From: Cavia porcellus
Lineage: Eukaryota; Chordata; Mammalia; Rodentia; Caviidae
Reading direction: 5' to 3'
DNA: 64,000 nucleotides
NCBI RefSeq assembly: GCF_034190915.1
Contig: NW_026947626.1
Span: 496,001-560,000 of the forward strand
The number at the start of each line of letters is the position of its first letter. Positions within the stretch are counted from its first letter, which is position 1. This document shows positions 1 through 11,720 of the stretch, one piece after another. A program made the position numbers and the translations under genes. Under the pieces are notes generated by a model. The model was not told where the DNA came from and did not search any database. It worked only from the letters and a program-made list of their open reading frames with translations.

Positions 1-53
1 ACATTGCCACTCACTGCCTATCCTAATTCAGACCCTGCGATTCACACCACCCC
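1..53 (+). repeat. P0, partial punctuation element (3' end)
   Basis: The last 53 bases of a P element cut by the window edge, with ACCCTGCGATTC and CCCTTGATG at its end. It is followed by an entry monomer (54-120) with TGCAATG and ACCCT. Confidence 0.93.
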
Positions 54-1057
54 TTGATGTTTTTCTCACTCCTACTAGTGAATGCAATGTAACACACACC
101 CATACAATGCGCACCACCCTGTGATGCTTTTCTCACTCCTACTAGTGAATGTAATGTAACACACACCCATACAATGCGCACCACCCCGTGATGCTTTTCT
201 CACTGCTACTAGTGAATGTAATGTAACACACACCCATACAATGCGCACCACCCCGTGATGCTTTTCTCACTGCTACTAGTGAATGTAATGTAACACACAC
301 CCGTACAATGCGCACCACCCCGTGATGTTTTTCTCACTCCTACTAGTGAATGTAATGTAACACACACCCGTACAATCCGCACCACCCCGTGATGTTTTTC
401 TCACTCCTACTAGTGAATGTAATGTAACACACACCCATACAATGCGCACCACCCCGTGATGTTTTTCTCACTCCTACTAGTGAATGTAATGTAACACACA
501 CCCATACAATGCGTACCACCCCGTGATGTTTTTCTCACTCCTACTAGTGAATGTAATGTAACACACACCCATACAATGCGCACCACCCCGTGATGCTTTT
601 CTCACTCCTAATAGTGAATGTAATGTAACGCACACCCATACAATGCGCACCACCCCGTGATGCTTTTCTCACTCCTACTAGTGAATGTAATGTAACGCAC
701 ACCCATACAATGCGCACCACCCCGTGATGCTTTTCTCACTCCTACTAGTGAATGTAATGTAACGCACACCCATACAATGCGCACCACCCCGTGATGCTTT
801 TCTCACTCCTACTAGTGAATGTAATGTAACGCACACCCATACAATGCGCACAACCCCGTGATGCTTTTCTCACTCCTACTAGTGAATGTAATGTAACGCA
901 CACCCATACAATGCGCACCACCCCGTGATGTTTTTCTCACTCCTACTAGTGAATGTAATGTAACGCACACCCATACAATGCGCACCACCCCGTGATGTTT
1001 TTCTCACTCCTACTAGTGATTGTAATGTAACGCACACCCATACAATGCGCACCACCC

Positions 1058-1122
1058 CGTGATGTTTTTCTCACTCCTACTAGTGAATGTAATGTAACGC
1101 ACCCATACAATGCGCACCACCC
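1058..1122 (+). repeat. 65-bp monomer (2-bp deletion)
   Basis: AACGCACCCAT in place of AACGCACACCCAT shortens the monomer by one CA step. The same deletion is present 10,598 bp downstream, near 11698. Confidence 0.9.
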
Positions 1123-1391
1123 CGTGATGTTTTTCTCACTCCTACTAGTGAATGTAATGGAAAACACACCCATACAATGCGCACCACCCCGTGATGCTTT
1201 TCTCACTGCTACTAGTGAATGTAATGTAACACACACCCATACAATGCGCACCACCCCGTGATGCTTTTCTCACTGCTACTAGTGAATGTAATGTAACACA
1301 CACCCATACGATGCGCACCACCCCGTGATGCTTTTCTCACTCCTACTAGTGAATGTAATGTAACACACACCCATACAATGCGCACCACCCC

Positions 1392-1458
1392 GTGATGTTT
1401 TTCTCACTCCTACTAGTGAATGTAATGTAACACACACCCATACAATGCGCACCACCCC
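1392..1458 (+). repeat. Reference 67-bp monomer
   Basis: This is a representative unmutated monomer, delimited from the base after ACCACCCC to the next ACCACCCC. It contains one ACTAGT palindrome, a direct AATGT-AATGT doublet, a short CA run (ACACACACC) and two CpGs (in TGCGCA and CCCGTG). These are used as landmarks for variants elsewhere. Three monomers span 201 bp. Confidence 0.97.
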
Positions 1459-2463
1459 GTGATGTTTTTCTCACTCCTACTAGTGAATGTAATGTAACAC
1501 ACACCCATACAATGCGCACCACCCCGTGATGTTTTTCTCACTCCTACTAGTGAATTTAATGTAACACACACCCATACAATGCGCACCACCCCGTGATGTT
1601 TTTCTCACTCCTACTAGTGAATGTAATGTAACACACACCCATACAATGCGCACCACCATGTGATGTTTTTCTCACTCCTACTAGTGAATGTAATGTAACA
1701 CACACCCATACAATGCGCACCACCCCGTGATGTTTTTCTCACTCCTACTAGTGAATGTAATGTAACACACACCCATACAATGCGCACCACCCCGTGATGT
1801 TTTTCTCACTCCTACTAGTGAATGTAATGTAACACACACCCATACAATGAGCACCACCCCGTGATGTTTTTCTCACTCCTACTAGTGAATGTAATGTAAC
1901 ACACACCCATACAATGCGCACCACCCCGTGCTGTTTTTCTCACTCCTACTAGTGAATGTAGTGTAACACACACCCATACAATGCGCACCACCCCGTGATG
2001 TTTTTCTCACTCCTACTAGTGAATGTAGTGTAACACACACCCATACAATGCGCACCACCCCGTGATGTTTTTCTCACTCCTACTAGTGAATGTAATGTAA
2101 CACACACCCATACAATGCGCACCACCCCGTGATGTTTTTCTCACTCCTACTAGTGAATGTAATGTAACACACACCCATACAATGCGCACCGCCCCGTGAT
2201 GTTTTTCTCACTCCTACTAGTGAATGTAATGTAACACACACCCATACAATGCGCACCACCCCGTGATGCTTTTCTCACTCCTACTAGTGAATGTAATGTA
2301 ACACACACCCATACAATGCGCACCACTCCGTGATGCTTTTCTCACTCCTACTAGTGAATGTAATGTAACACACACCCATACAATGCGCACCACCCCGTGA
2401 TGCTTTTCTCACTCCTACTAGTGAATGTAATGTAACACACACCCATACAATGCGCACCACCCC

Positions 2464-2606
2464 GCGATGTTTTTTAGAAACCTATCCTACATTGCCACTG
2501 CATGTGCCCTGACCTCCCCATGCTGACCACCCTGGAGTGCTTTTCTCCATCCTACATTGCCACTCACTGCCTATCCTAATTCAGACCATGCGATTCACAC
2601 CACCCC
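2464..2606 (+). repeat. P1, 143 bp, TAGAAACC type
   Basis: Differs from P2 by TTTTTTAGAAACC (for CAGAAACC), ATGTGCCCTG, ACCCTGGAGTG and GACCATGCG. It shares all of these with P10 only. Confidence 0.95.
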
Positions 2607-2874
2607 GTGATGTTTTTCTCACTCCTACTAGTGAATGCAATGTAACACACACCCATACAATGCGCACCACCCTGTGATGTTTTTCTCACTCCTACTAGCG
2701 AATGTAATGTAACACACACCCATACAATGCGCACCACCCCGTGATGTTTTTCTCACTCCTACTAGCGAATGTAATGTAACACACACCCATACAATGCGCA
2801 CCACCCCGTGATGTTTTTCTCACTCCTACTAGTGAATGTAATGTAACACACACCCATACAATGCGCACCACCCC

Positions 2875-3946
2875 GTGATGTTTTTCTCACTGCTACTAGT
2901 GAATGTAATGTAACACACACCCATACAATGTGCACCACCCCGTGATGTTTTTCTTACTCCTACTAGGGAATGTAATGTAACACACACCCATACAATGCGC
3001 ACCATCCCGTGATGTTTTTCTCACTCCTACTAGTGAATGTAATGTAACGCACACCCATACAATGCGCACCACCCCGTGATGTTTTTCTCACTCCTACTAG
3101 TGAATGTAATGGAAAACACACCCATACAATGCGCACCACCCCGTGATGCTTTTCTCACTGCTACTAGTGAATGTAATGTAACACACACCCATACAATGCG
3201 CACCACCCCGTGATGTTTTTCTCACTCCTACTAGTGAATGTAATGTAACACACACCCATACAATGCGCACCACCCCGTGATGTTTTTCTCACTCCTACTA
3301 GTGAATGTAATGTAACACACACCCATACAATGCGCACCACCCCGTGATGTTTTTCTCACTCCTACTAGTGAATGTAATGTAACACACACCCATACAATGC
3401 GCACCACCCCGTGATGTTTTTCTCACTGCTACTAGTGAATGTAATGTAACACACACCCATACAATGTGCACCACCCCGTGATGTTTTTCTTACTCCTACT
3501 AGGGAATGTAATGTAACACACACCCATACAATGCGCACCATCCCGTGATGTTTTTCTCACTCCTACTAGTGAATGTAATGTAACGCACACCCATACAATG
3601 CGCACCACCCCGTGATGTTTTTCTCACTCCTACTAGTGAATGTAATGGAAAACACACCCATACAATGCGCACCACCCCGTGATGCTTTTCTCACTGCTAC
3701 TAGTGAATGTAATGTAACACACACCCATACAATGCGCACCACCCCGTGATGTTTTTCTCACTCCTACTAGTGAATGTAATGTAACACACACCCATACAAT
3801 GCGCACCACCCCGTGATGTTTTTCTCACTCCTACTAGTGAATGTAATGTAACACACACCCATACAATGCGCACCACCCCGTGATGCTTTTCTCACTCCTA
3901 CTAGTGAATGTAATGTAACACACACCCATACAATGCGCACCACCCC
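2875..3946. repeat. 536-bp (8-monomer) tandem duplication
   Basis: A run of tagged monomers occurs at 2875-3410 and again at 3411-3946. The tags, in order, are CTGCTAC with AATGTGCACC, TCTTACTCC with CTAGGGAATG and ACCATCCCG, AACGCAC, ATGGAAAACAC, and GATGC with CTGCTAC. The second large copy (from 13472) has the run once, so the duplication arose in this copy after the 10.6-kb event, or was lost from the other. Confidence 0.85.
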
Positions 3947-4214
3947 GTGATGCTTTTCTCACTGCTACTAGTGAATGTAATGTAACACACACCCATACAA
4001 TGCGCACCACCCCGTGATGCTTTTCTCACTCCTACTAGTGAATGTAATGTAACACACACCCATACAATGCGCACCACTCCGTGATGTTTTTCTCACTCCT
4101 ACTAGTGAATGTAATGTAAGGCACACCCATACAATGCGCACCACCCCGTGATGTTTTTCTCACTCCTACTAGTGAATGTAATGTAACACACACCCATACA
4201 ATGCGCACCACCCC

Positions 4215-4357
4215 GCGATGTTTTTCAGAAACCTATCCTACATTGCCACTGCATGTTCCCTGACCTCCCCATGCTGACCACCCCGCAGTGCTTTTCTCCA
4301 TCCTACATTGCCACTCACTGCCTATCCTAATTCAGACCCTGCGATTCACACCACCCC
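4215..4357 (+). repeat. P2, 143 bp, reference punctuation element
   Basis: Delimited from after ACCACCCC to the third ACCACCCC downstream. The first half (70 bp, 4215-4284) starts GCGATGTTTTTCAGAAACC and ends GCTGACCACCCC. The second half (73 bp, 4285-4357) starts GCAGTGCTTTTCTCC and ends GATTCACACCACCCC. Both halves contain ATCCTACATTGCCACT, and both align with the monomer at their ends, so P is best read as two diverged monomers. It has no ACTAGT site. CTGCGATTC is the subfamily tag. Confidence 0.95.
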
Positions 4358-5161
4358 GTGATGTTTTTCTCACTCCTACTAGTGAATGCAATGTAACACA
4401 CACCCATACAATGCGCACCACCCTGTGATGCTTTTCTCACTCCTCCTAATGAATGTAATGTAACACACACCCATACAATGCGCACCACCCCGTGATGCCT
4501 TTCTCACTCCTACTAGTGAATGTAATGTAACACACACCCATACAATGCGCACCACCCCGTGATGTTTTTCTCACTCCTACTAGTGAATGTAATGTAACAC
4601 ACACCCATACAATGCGCACCACCCCGTGATGTTTTTCTCACTCCTACTAGTGAATGTAATGTAACACACACCCATACAATGCGCACCACCCCGTGATGCT
4701 TTTCTCACTGCTACTAGTGAATGTAATGTAACACACACCCATACAATGCGCACCACCCCGTGATGCTTTTCTCACTCCTACTAGTGAATGTAATGTAACA
4801 CACACCCATACAATGCGCACCACCCCGTGATGTTTTTCTCACTCCTACTAGTGAATGTAATGTAACACACACCCATACAATGCGCACCACCCCGTGATGT
4901 TTTTCTCACTCCTACTAGTGAATGTAATGTAACACACACCCATACAATGCGCACCACCCCGTGATGTTTTTCTCACTCCTACTAGTGAATGTAATGTAAC
5001 ACACACCCATACAATGCGCACCACCCCGTGATGTTTTTCTCACTCCTACTAGTGAATGTAATGTAACACACACCCATACAATGCGCACCACCCCGCGATG
5101 TTTTTCTCACTCCTACTAGTGAATGTAATGTAACACACACCCATACAATCTGCAGCACCCC

Positions 5162-5304
5162 GCGATGTTTTTCAGAAACCTATCCTACATTGCCACTGCA
5201 TGTTCCCTGACCTCCCCATGCTGACCACCCCGCAGTGCTTTTCTCCATCCTACATTGCCACTCACTGCCTATCCTAATTCAGAGCCTGCGATTCACACCA
5301 CCCC
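5162..5304 (+). repeat. P3, 143 bp
   Basis: CTGCGATTC type with a private change, AGAGCCTGCG for AGACCCTGCG. The preceding monomer ends CAATCTGCAGCACCCC and the following entry monomer has CTCCTTCTAGTG. Confidence 0.95.
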
Positions 5305-5974
5305 GTGATGTTTTTCTCACTCCTTCTAGTGAATGCAATGTAACACACACCCATACAATGCGCACCACCCTGTGATGCTTTTCTCACTCCTACTAGTGAA
5401 TGTAATGTAACACACACCCATACAATGCGCACCACCCCGTGATGTTTTTCTCACTCCTACTAGTGAATGTAATGTAACACACACCCATACAATGCGCACC
5501 ACCCCGTGATGTTTTTCTCACTCCTACTAGTGAATGTAATGTAACACACACCCATACAATGCGCACCACCCCGCGATGTTTTTCTCACTCCTACTAGTGA
5601 ATGTAATGTAACACACACCCATACAATGCGCACCACCCCGTGATGTTTTTCTCCCTGCTACTAGTGAATGTAATGTAACACACACCCATACAATGCGCAC
5701 CACCCCGTGATGTTTTTCTCACTCCTACTAGTGAATGTAATGTAACACACACCCATACAATGCGCACCACCCCGTGATGTTTTTCTCACTCCTACTAGTG
5801 AATGTAATGTAACACACACCCATACAATGCGCACCACCCCGTGATGTTTTTCTCACTCCTACTCGTGAATGTAATGTAACACACACCCATACAATGCGCA
5901 CCACCCCGTGATGTTTTTCTCACTCCTACTAGTGAATGTAATGTAACACACACCCATACAATGCGCACCACCCC

Positions 5975-6117
5975 GCGATGTTTCTCAGAAACCTATCCTA
6001 CATTGCCACTGCATGTTCCCTGACCTCCCCATGCTGACCACCCCGCAGTGCTTTTCTCCATCCTACATTGCCACTCACTGCCTATCCTAATTCAGACCCT
6101 GCGATTCACACCACCCC
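5975..6117 (+). repeat. P4, 143 bp
   Basis: CTGCGATTC type with private GATGTTTCTCAG. Opens the first 1,894-bp unit. Confidence 0.95.
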
Positions 6118-6720
6118 GTGATGTTTTTCTCACTCCTACTAGTGAATGCAATGTAACACACACCCATACAATGCGCACCACCCTGTGATGCTTTTCTCAC
6201 TCCTCCTAATGAATGTAATGTAACACACACCCATACAATGCGCACCACCCCGTGATGCTTTTCTCACTCCTACTAGTGAATGTAATGTAACACACACCCA
6301 TACAATGCGCACCACCCCGTGATGTTTTTCTCACTCCTACTAGTGAATGTAATGTAACAAACACCCATACAATGCGCACCACCCCGTGATGCTTTTCTCA
6401 CTCCTACTAGTGAATGTAATGTAACACACACCCATACAATGCGCACCACCCCGTGATGTTTTTCTCACTCCTACTAGTGAATGTAATGTAACACACACCC
6501 ATACAATGCGCACCACCCCGTGATGTTTTTCTCACTCCTACTAGTGAATGTAATGTAACACACACCCATACAATGCGCACCACCCCGTGATGTTTTTCTC
6601 ACTCCTACTCGTGAATGTAATGTAACACACACCCATACAATGCGCACCACCCCGTTATGTTTTTCTCACTGCTACTAGTGAATGTAATGTAACACACAAC
6701 CATACAATGCGCACCACCCT

Positions 6721-6863
6721 GCGATGTTTTTCAGAAACCTATCCTACATTGCCACTGCATGTTCCCTGACCTCCCCATGCTGACCACCCCGCAGTGCTTT
6801 TCTCCATCCTACATTGCCACTCACTGCCTATCCTAATTCAGACCCTGCGATTCACACCACCCC
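6721..6863 (+). repeat. P5, 143 bp, TTGATG-flanked
   Basis: CTGCGATTC type. Preceded by ACCCT instead of ACCCC and followed by TTGATG. Heads the 15-mer array. Confidence 0.95.
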
Positions 6864-7868
6864 TTGATGTTTTTCTCACTCCTACTAGTGAATGCAATGT
6901 AACACACACCCATACAATGCGCACCACCCTGTGATGCTTTTCTCACTGCTACTAGTGAATGTAATGTAACACACACCCATACAATGCGCACCACCCCGTG
7001 ATGCTTTTCTCACTGCTACTAGTGAATGTAATGTAACACACACCCATACAATGCGCACCACCCCGTGATGCTTTTCTCACTGCTACTAGTGAATGAAATG
7101 TAACACACACCCATACAATGCGCACCACCCCGTGATGTTTTTCTCACTCCTACTAGTGAATGTAATGTAACACACACCCGTACAATCCGCACCACCCCGT
7201 GATGTTTTTCTCACTCCTACTAGTGAATGTAATGTAACACACACCCATACAATGCGCACCACCCCGTGATGTTTTTCTCACTCCTACTAGTGAATGTAAT
7301 GTAACACACACCCATACAATGCGTACCACCCCGTGATGTTTTTCTCACTCCTACTAGTGAATGTAATGTAACACACACCCATACAATGCGCACCACCCCG
7401 TGATGCTTTTCTCACTCCTACTAGTGAATGTAATGTAACACACACCCATACAATGCGCACCACCCCGTGATGCTTTTCTCACTCCTACTAGTGAATGTAA
7501 TGTAACACACACCCATACAATGCGCACCACCCCGTGATGTTTTTCTCCCTGCTACTAGTGAATGTAATGTAACACACACCCATACAATGCGCACCACCCC
7601 GTGATGTTTTTCTCACTCCTACTAGTGAATGTAATGTAACACACACCCATACAATGCGCACCACCCCGTGATGTTTTTCTCACTCCTACTAGTGAATGTA
7701 ATGTAACACACACCCATACAATGCGCACCACCCCGTGATGTTTTTCTCACTCCTACTCGTGAATGTAATGTAACACACACCCATACAATGCGCACCACCC
7801 CGTGATGTTTTTCTCACTCCTACTAGTGAATGTAATGTAACACACACCCATACAATGCGCACCACCCC

Positions 7869-8011
7869 GCGATGTTTTTCAGAAACCTATCCTACATTGC
7901 CACTGCATGTTCCCTGACCTCCCCATGCTGACCACCCCGCAGTGCTTTTCTCCATCCTACATTGCCACTCACTGCCTATCCTAATTCAGACCCTGCGATT
8001 CACACCACCCC
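7869..8011 (+). repeat. P6, 143 bp
   Basis: CTGCGATTC type, matching P2. Heads the second 9-mer array of the 1,894-bp unit. Confidence 0.95.
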
Positions 8012-8614
8012 GTGATGTTTTTCTCACTCCTACTAGTGAATGCAATGTAACACACACCCATACAATGCGCACCACCCTGTGATGCTTTTCTCACTCCTCC
8101 TAATGAATGTAATGTAACACACACCCATACAATGCGCACCACCCCGTGATGCTTTTCTCACTCCTACTAGTGAATGTAATGTAACACACACCCATACAAT
8201 GCGCACCACCCCGTGATGTTTTTCTCACTCCTACTAGTGAATGTAATGTAACAAACACCCATACAATGCGCACCACCCCGTGATGCTTTTCTCACTCCTA
8301 CTAGTGAATGTAATGTAACACACACCCATACAATGCGCACCACCCCGTGATGTTTTTCTCACTCCTACTAGTGAATGTAATGTAACACACACCCATACAA
8401 TGCGCACCACCCCGTGATGTTTTTCTCACTCCTACTAGTGAATGTAATGTAACACACACCCATACAATGCGCACCACCCCGTGATGTTTTTCTCACTCCT
8501 ACTCGTGAATGTAATGTAACACACACCCATACAATGCGCACCACCCCGTTATGTTTTTCTCACTGCTACTAGTGAATGTAATGTAACACACAACCATACA
8601 ATGCGCACCACCCT

Positions 8615-8757
8615 GCGATGTTTTTCAGAAACCTATCCTACATTGCCACTGCATGTTCCCTGACCTCCCCATGCTGACCACCCCGCAGTGCTTTTCTCCA
8701 TCCTACATTGCCACTCACTGCCTATCCTAATTCAGACCCTGCGATTCACACCACCCC
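8615..8757 (+). repeat. P7, 143 bp, TTGATG-flanked
   Basis: Same flanks as P5 (ACCCT before, TTGATG after). Heads the second 15-mer array. Confidence 0.95.
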
Positions 8758-9762
8758 TTGATGTTTTTCTCACTCCTACTAGTGAATGCAATGTAACACA
8801 CACCCATACAATGCGCACCACCCTGTGATGCTTTTCTCACTGCTACTAGTGAATGTAATGTAACACACACCCATACAATGCGCACCACCCCGTGATGCTT
8901 TTCTCACTGCTACTAGTGAATGTAATGTAACACACACCCATACAATGCGCACCACCCCGTGATGCTTTTCTCACTGCTACTAGTGAATGTAATGTAACAC
9001 ACACCCATACAATGCGCACCACCCCGTGATGTTTTTCTCACTCCTACTAGTGAATGTAATGTAACACACACCCGTACAATCCGCACCACCCCGTGATGTT
9101 TTTCTCACTCCTACTAGTGAATGTAATGTAACACACACCCATACAATGCGCACCACCCCGTGATGTTTTTCTCACTCCTACTAGTGAATGTAATGTAACA
9201 CACACCCATACAATGCGTACCACCCCGTGATGTTTTTCTCACTCCTACTAGTGAATGTAATGTAACACACACCCATACAATGCGCACCACCCCGTGATGC
9301 TTTTCTCACTCCTACTAGTGAATGTAATGTAACACACACCCATACAATGCGCACCACCCCGTGATGCTTTTCTCACTCCTACTAGTGAATGTAATGTAAC
9401 ACACACCCATACAATGCGCACCACCCCGTGATGTTTTTCTCCCTGCTACTAGTGAATGTAATGTAACACACACCCATACAATGCGCACCACCCCGTGATG
9501 TTTTTCTCACTCCTACTAGTGAATGTAATGTAACACACACCCATACAATGCGCACCACCCCGTGATGTTTTTCTCACTCCTACTAGTGAATGTAATGTAA
9601 CACACACCCATACAATGCGCACCACCCCGTGATGTTTTTCTCACTCCTACTCGTGAATGTAATGTAACACACAGCCATACAATGCGCACCACCCCGTGAT
9701 GTTTTTCTCACTCCTACTAGTGAATGTAATGTAACACACACCCATACAATGCGCACCACCCC

Positions 9763-9905
9763 GCGATGTTTTTCAGAAACCTATCCTACATTGCCACTGC
9801 ATGTTCCCTGACCTCCCCATGCTGACCACCCCGCAGTGCTTTTCTCCATCCTACATTGCCACTCACTGCCTATCCTAATTCAGACCCTGCGATTCACACC
9901 ACCCC
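9763..9905 (+). repeat. P8, 143 bp
   Basis: CTGCGATTC type. Heads the third 9-mer array. Confidence 0.95.
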
Positions 9906-10508
9906 GTGATGTTTTTCTCACTCCTACTAGTGAATGCAATGTAACACACACCCATACAATGCGCACCACCCTGTGATGCTTTTCTCACTCCTCCTAATGA
10001 ATGTAATGTAACACACACCCATACAATGCGCACCACCCCGTGATGCTTTTCTCACTCCTACTAGTGAATGTAATGTAACACACACCCATACAATGCGCAC
10101 CACCCCGTGATGTTTTTCTCACTCCTACTAGTGAATGTAATGTAACAAACACCCATACAATGCGCACCACCCCGTGATGCTTTTCTCACTCCTACTAGTG
10201 AATGTAATGTAACACACACCCATACAATGCGCACCACCCCGTGATGTTTTTCTCACTCCTACTAGTGAATGTAATGTAACACACACCCATACAATGCGCA
10301 CCACCCCGTGATGTTTTTCTCACTCCTACTAGTGAATGTAATGTAACACACACCCATACAATGCGCACCACCCCGTGATGTTTTTCTCACTCCTACTCGT
10401 GAATGTAATGTAACACACACCCATACAATGCGCACCACCCCGTTATGTTTTTCTCACTGCTACTAGTGAATGTAATGTAACACACAACCATACAATGCGC
10501 ACCACCCC

Positions 10509-10651
10509 GCGATGTTTTTCAGAAACCTATCCTACATTGCCACTGCATGTTCCCTGACCTCCCCATGCTGACCACCCCGCAGTGCTTTTCTCCATCCTAC
10601 ATTGCCACTCACTGCCTATCCTAATTCAGACCCTGCGATTCACACCACCCC
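10509..10651 (+). repeat. P9, 143 bp, TTGATG-flanked
   Basis: Same type as P5 and P7 but preceded by ACCCC. The array behind it has 36 rather than 15 monomers. Its last 53 bases correspond to P0. Confidence 0.95.
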
Positions 10652-11655
10652 TTGATGTTTTTCTCACTCCTACTAGTGAATGCAATGTAACACACACCCA
10701 TACAATGCGCACCACCCTGTGATGCTTTTCTCACTCCTACTAGTGAATGTAATGTAACACACACCCATACAATGCGCACCACCCCGTGATGCTTTTCTCA
10801 CTGCTACTAGTGAATGTAATGTAACACACACCCATACAATGCGCACCACCCCGTGATGCTTTTCTCACTGCTACTAGTGAATGTAATGTAACACACACCC
10901 GTACAATGCGCACCACCCCGTGATGTTTTTCTCACTCCTACTAGTGAATGTAATGTAACACACACCCGTACAATCCGCACCACCCCGTGATGTTTTTCTC
11001 ACTCCTACTAGTGAATGTAATGTAACACACACCCATACAATGCGCACCACCCCGTGATGTTTTTCTCACTCCTACTAGTGAATGTAATGTAACACACACC
11101 CATACAATGCGTACCACCCCGTGATGTTTTTCTCACTCCTACTAGTGAATGTAATGTAACACACACCCATACAATGCGCACCACCCCGTGATGCTTTTCT
11201 CACTCCTAATAGTGAATGTAATGTAACACACACCCATACAATGCGCACCACCCCGTGATGCTTTTCTCACTCCTACTAGTGAATGTAATGTAACGCACAC
11301 CCATACAATGCGCACCACCCCGTGATGCTTTTCTCACTCCTACTAGTGAATGTAATGTAACGCACACCCATACAATGCGCACCACCCCGTGATGCTTTTC
11401 TCACTCCTACTAGTGAATGTAATGTAACGCACACCCATACAATGCGCACAACCCCGTGATGCTTTTCTCACTCCTACTAGTGAATGTAATGTAACGCACA
11501 CCCATACAATGCGCACCACCCCGTGATGTTTTTCTCACTCCTACTAGTGAATGTAATGTAACGCACACCCATACAATGCGCACCACCCCGTGATGTTTTT
11601 CTCACTCCTACTAGTGATTGTAATGTAACGCACACCCATACAATGCGCACCACCC

Positions 11656-11720
11656 CGTGATGTTTTTCTCACTCCTACTAGTGAATGTAATGTAACGCAC
11701 CCATACAATGCGCACCACCC
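11656..11720 (+). repeat. 65-bp monomer (2-bp deletion), second copy
   Basis: Same AACGCACCCAT deletion as near 1100, in the partner duplication. Confidence 0.9.

Larger units (their letters stand above)
1..3345. repeat. Segmental duplication copy 1 (10,598-bp offset)
   Basis: Contains the end of P0, a 36-monomer array (54-2463), P1 and the first monomers after it. It matches 10599-13943 in register, including rare tags: the 65-bp monomer near 1100, GATTG at 1019, AATGAGCACC near 1849, GTGCTG near 1929 and GAATTTAATG near 1554. I see only scattered substitutions, such as 629 (G versus A at 11227) and 1318 (C versus G at 11916). The first half of the 36-mer array resembles the 15-mer array of the 1,894-bp unit (GATGC/CTGCTAC run, CCGTACAATCCG, GCGTACC), so it looks like an expanded version of that array. 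AACGCAC monomers cluster at about 610-1100. Confidence 0.9.
3947..5974. repeat. Monomer arrays around P2 and P3
   Basis: Contains the end of the 24-monomer array (to 4214), P2, a 12-monomer array (4358-5161), P3 and a 10-monomer array (5305-5974). Local tags are TAAGGCAC near 4117, CTCCTCCTAATG near 4442, GATGCCTTTC near 4496, CAATCTGCAGCACC near 5147 and CTCCCTGCTAC near 5651. Nothing other than monomers and P elements is present. Confidence 0.93.
5975..10508. repeat. 1,894-bp higher-order repeat, about 2.4 tandem copies
   Basis: The unit is P + 9 monomers (746 bp) followed by P + 15 monomers (1,148 bp). Copies are 5975-7868, 7869-9762 and 9763-10508 (9-mer half only; the next array is expanded to 36). 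Each 9-mer array carries CTCCTCCTAATG in monomer 2, AACAAACAC in monomer 4, TACTCGTG in monomer 8 and CCGTTATG with ACACAACC in monomer 9. Each 15-mer array starts with TTGATG and carries CCCGTACAATCCG, GCGTACCAC and CTCCCTGCTAC. Copies differ only at a few positions, for example ACACAGCC near 9671. Confidence 0.93.

Noticed and set aside
1012..1017. ACTAGT palindrome in each monomer as a regulatory site
   Set aside because: A six-base palindrome is expected by chance in a fixed monomer. Useful as a restriction landmark (67-bp ladder, about 210 bp across P), but nothing points to function.
946..1254. Minus-strand open frame of 102 codons (copy at 11544-11852)
   Set aside because: It is three reading phases of the 67-bp monomer strung together, opened by the 65-bp monomer. 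It starts at GTG, its peptide repeats itself, and substitutions show no codon pattern. Not a gene.
4261..4284. PRDM9-like hotspot motif in P (CCTCCCC)
   Set aside because: Only the short core resembles the human motif; the 13-base pattern does not match, and binding motifs differ among species.
4215..4357. P as a transposon or SINE insertion
   Set aside because: No terminal inverted repeats, target-site duplications, A-tail or polymerase III boxes; its ends and spacing align with the monomer period instead.
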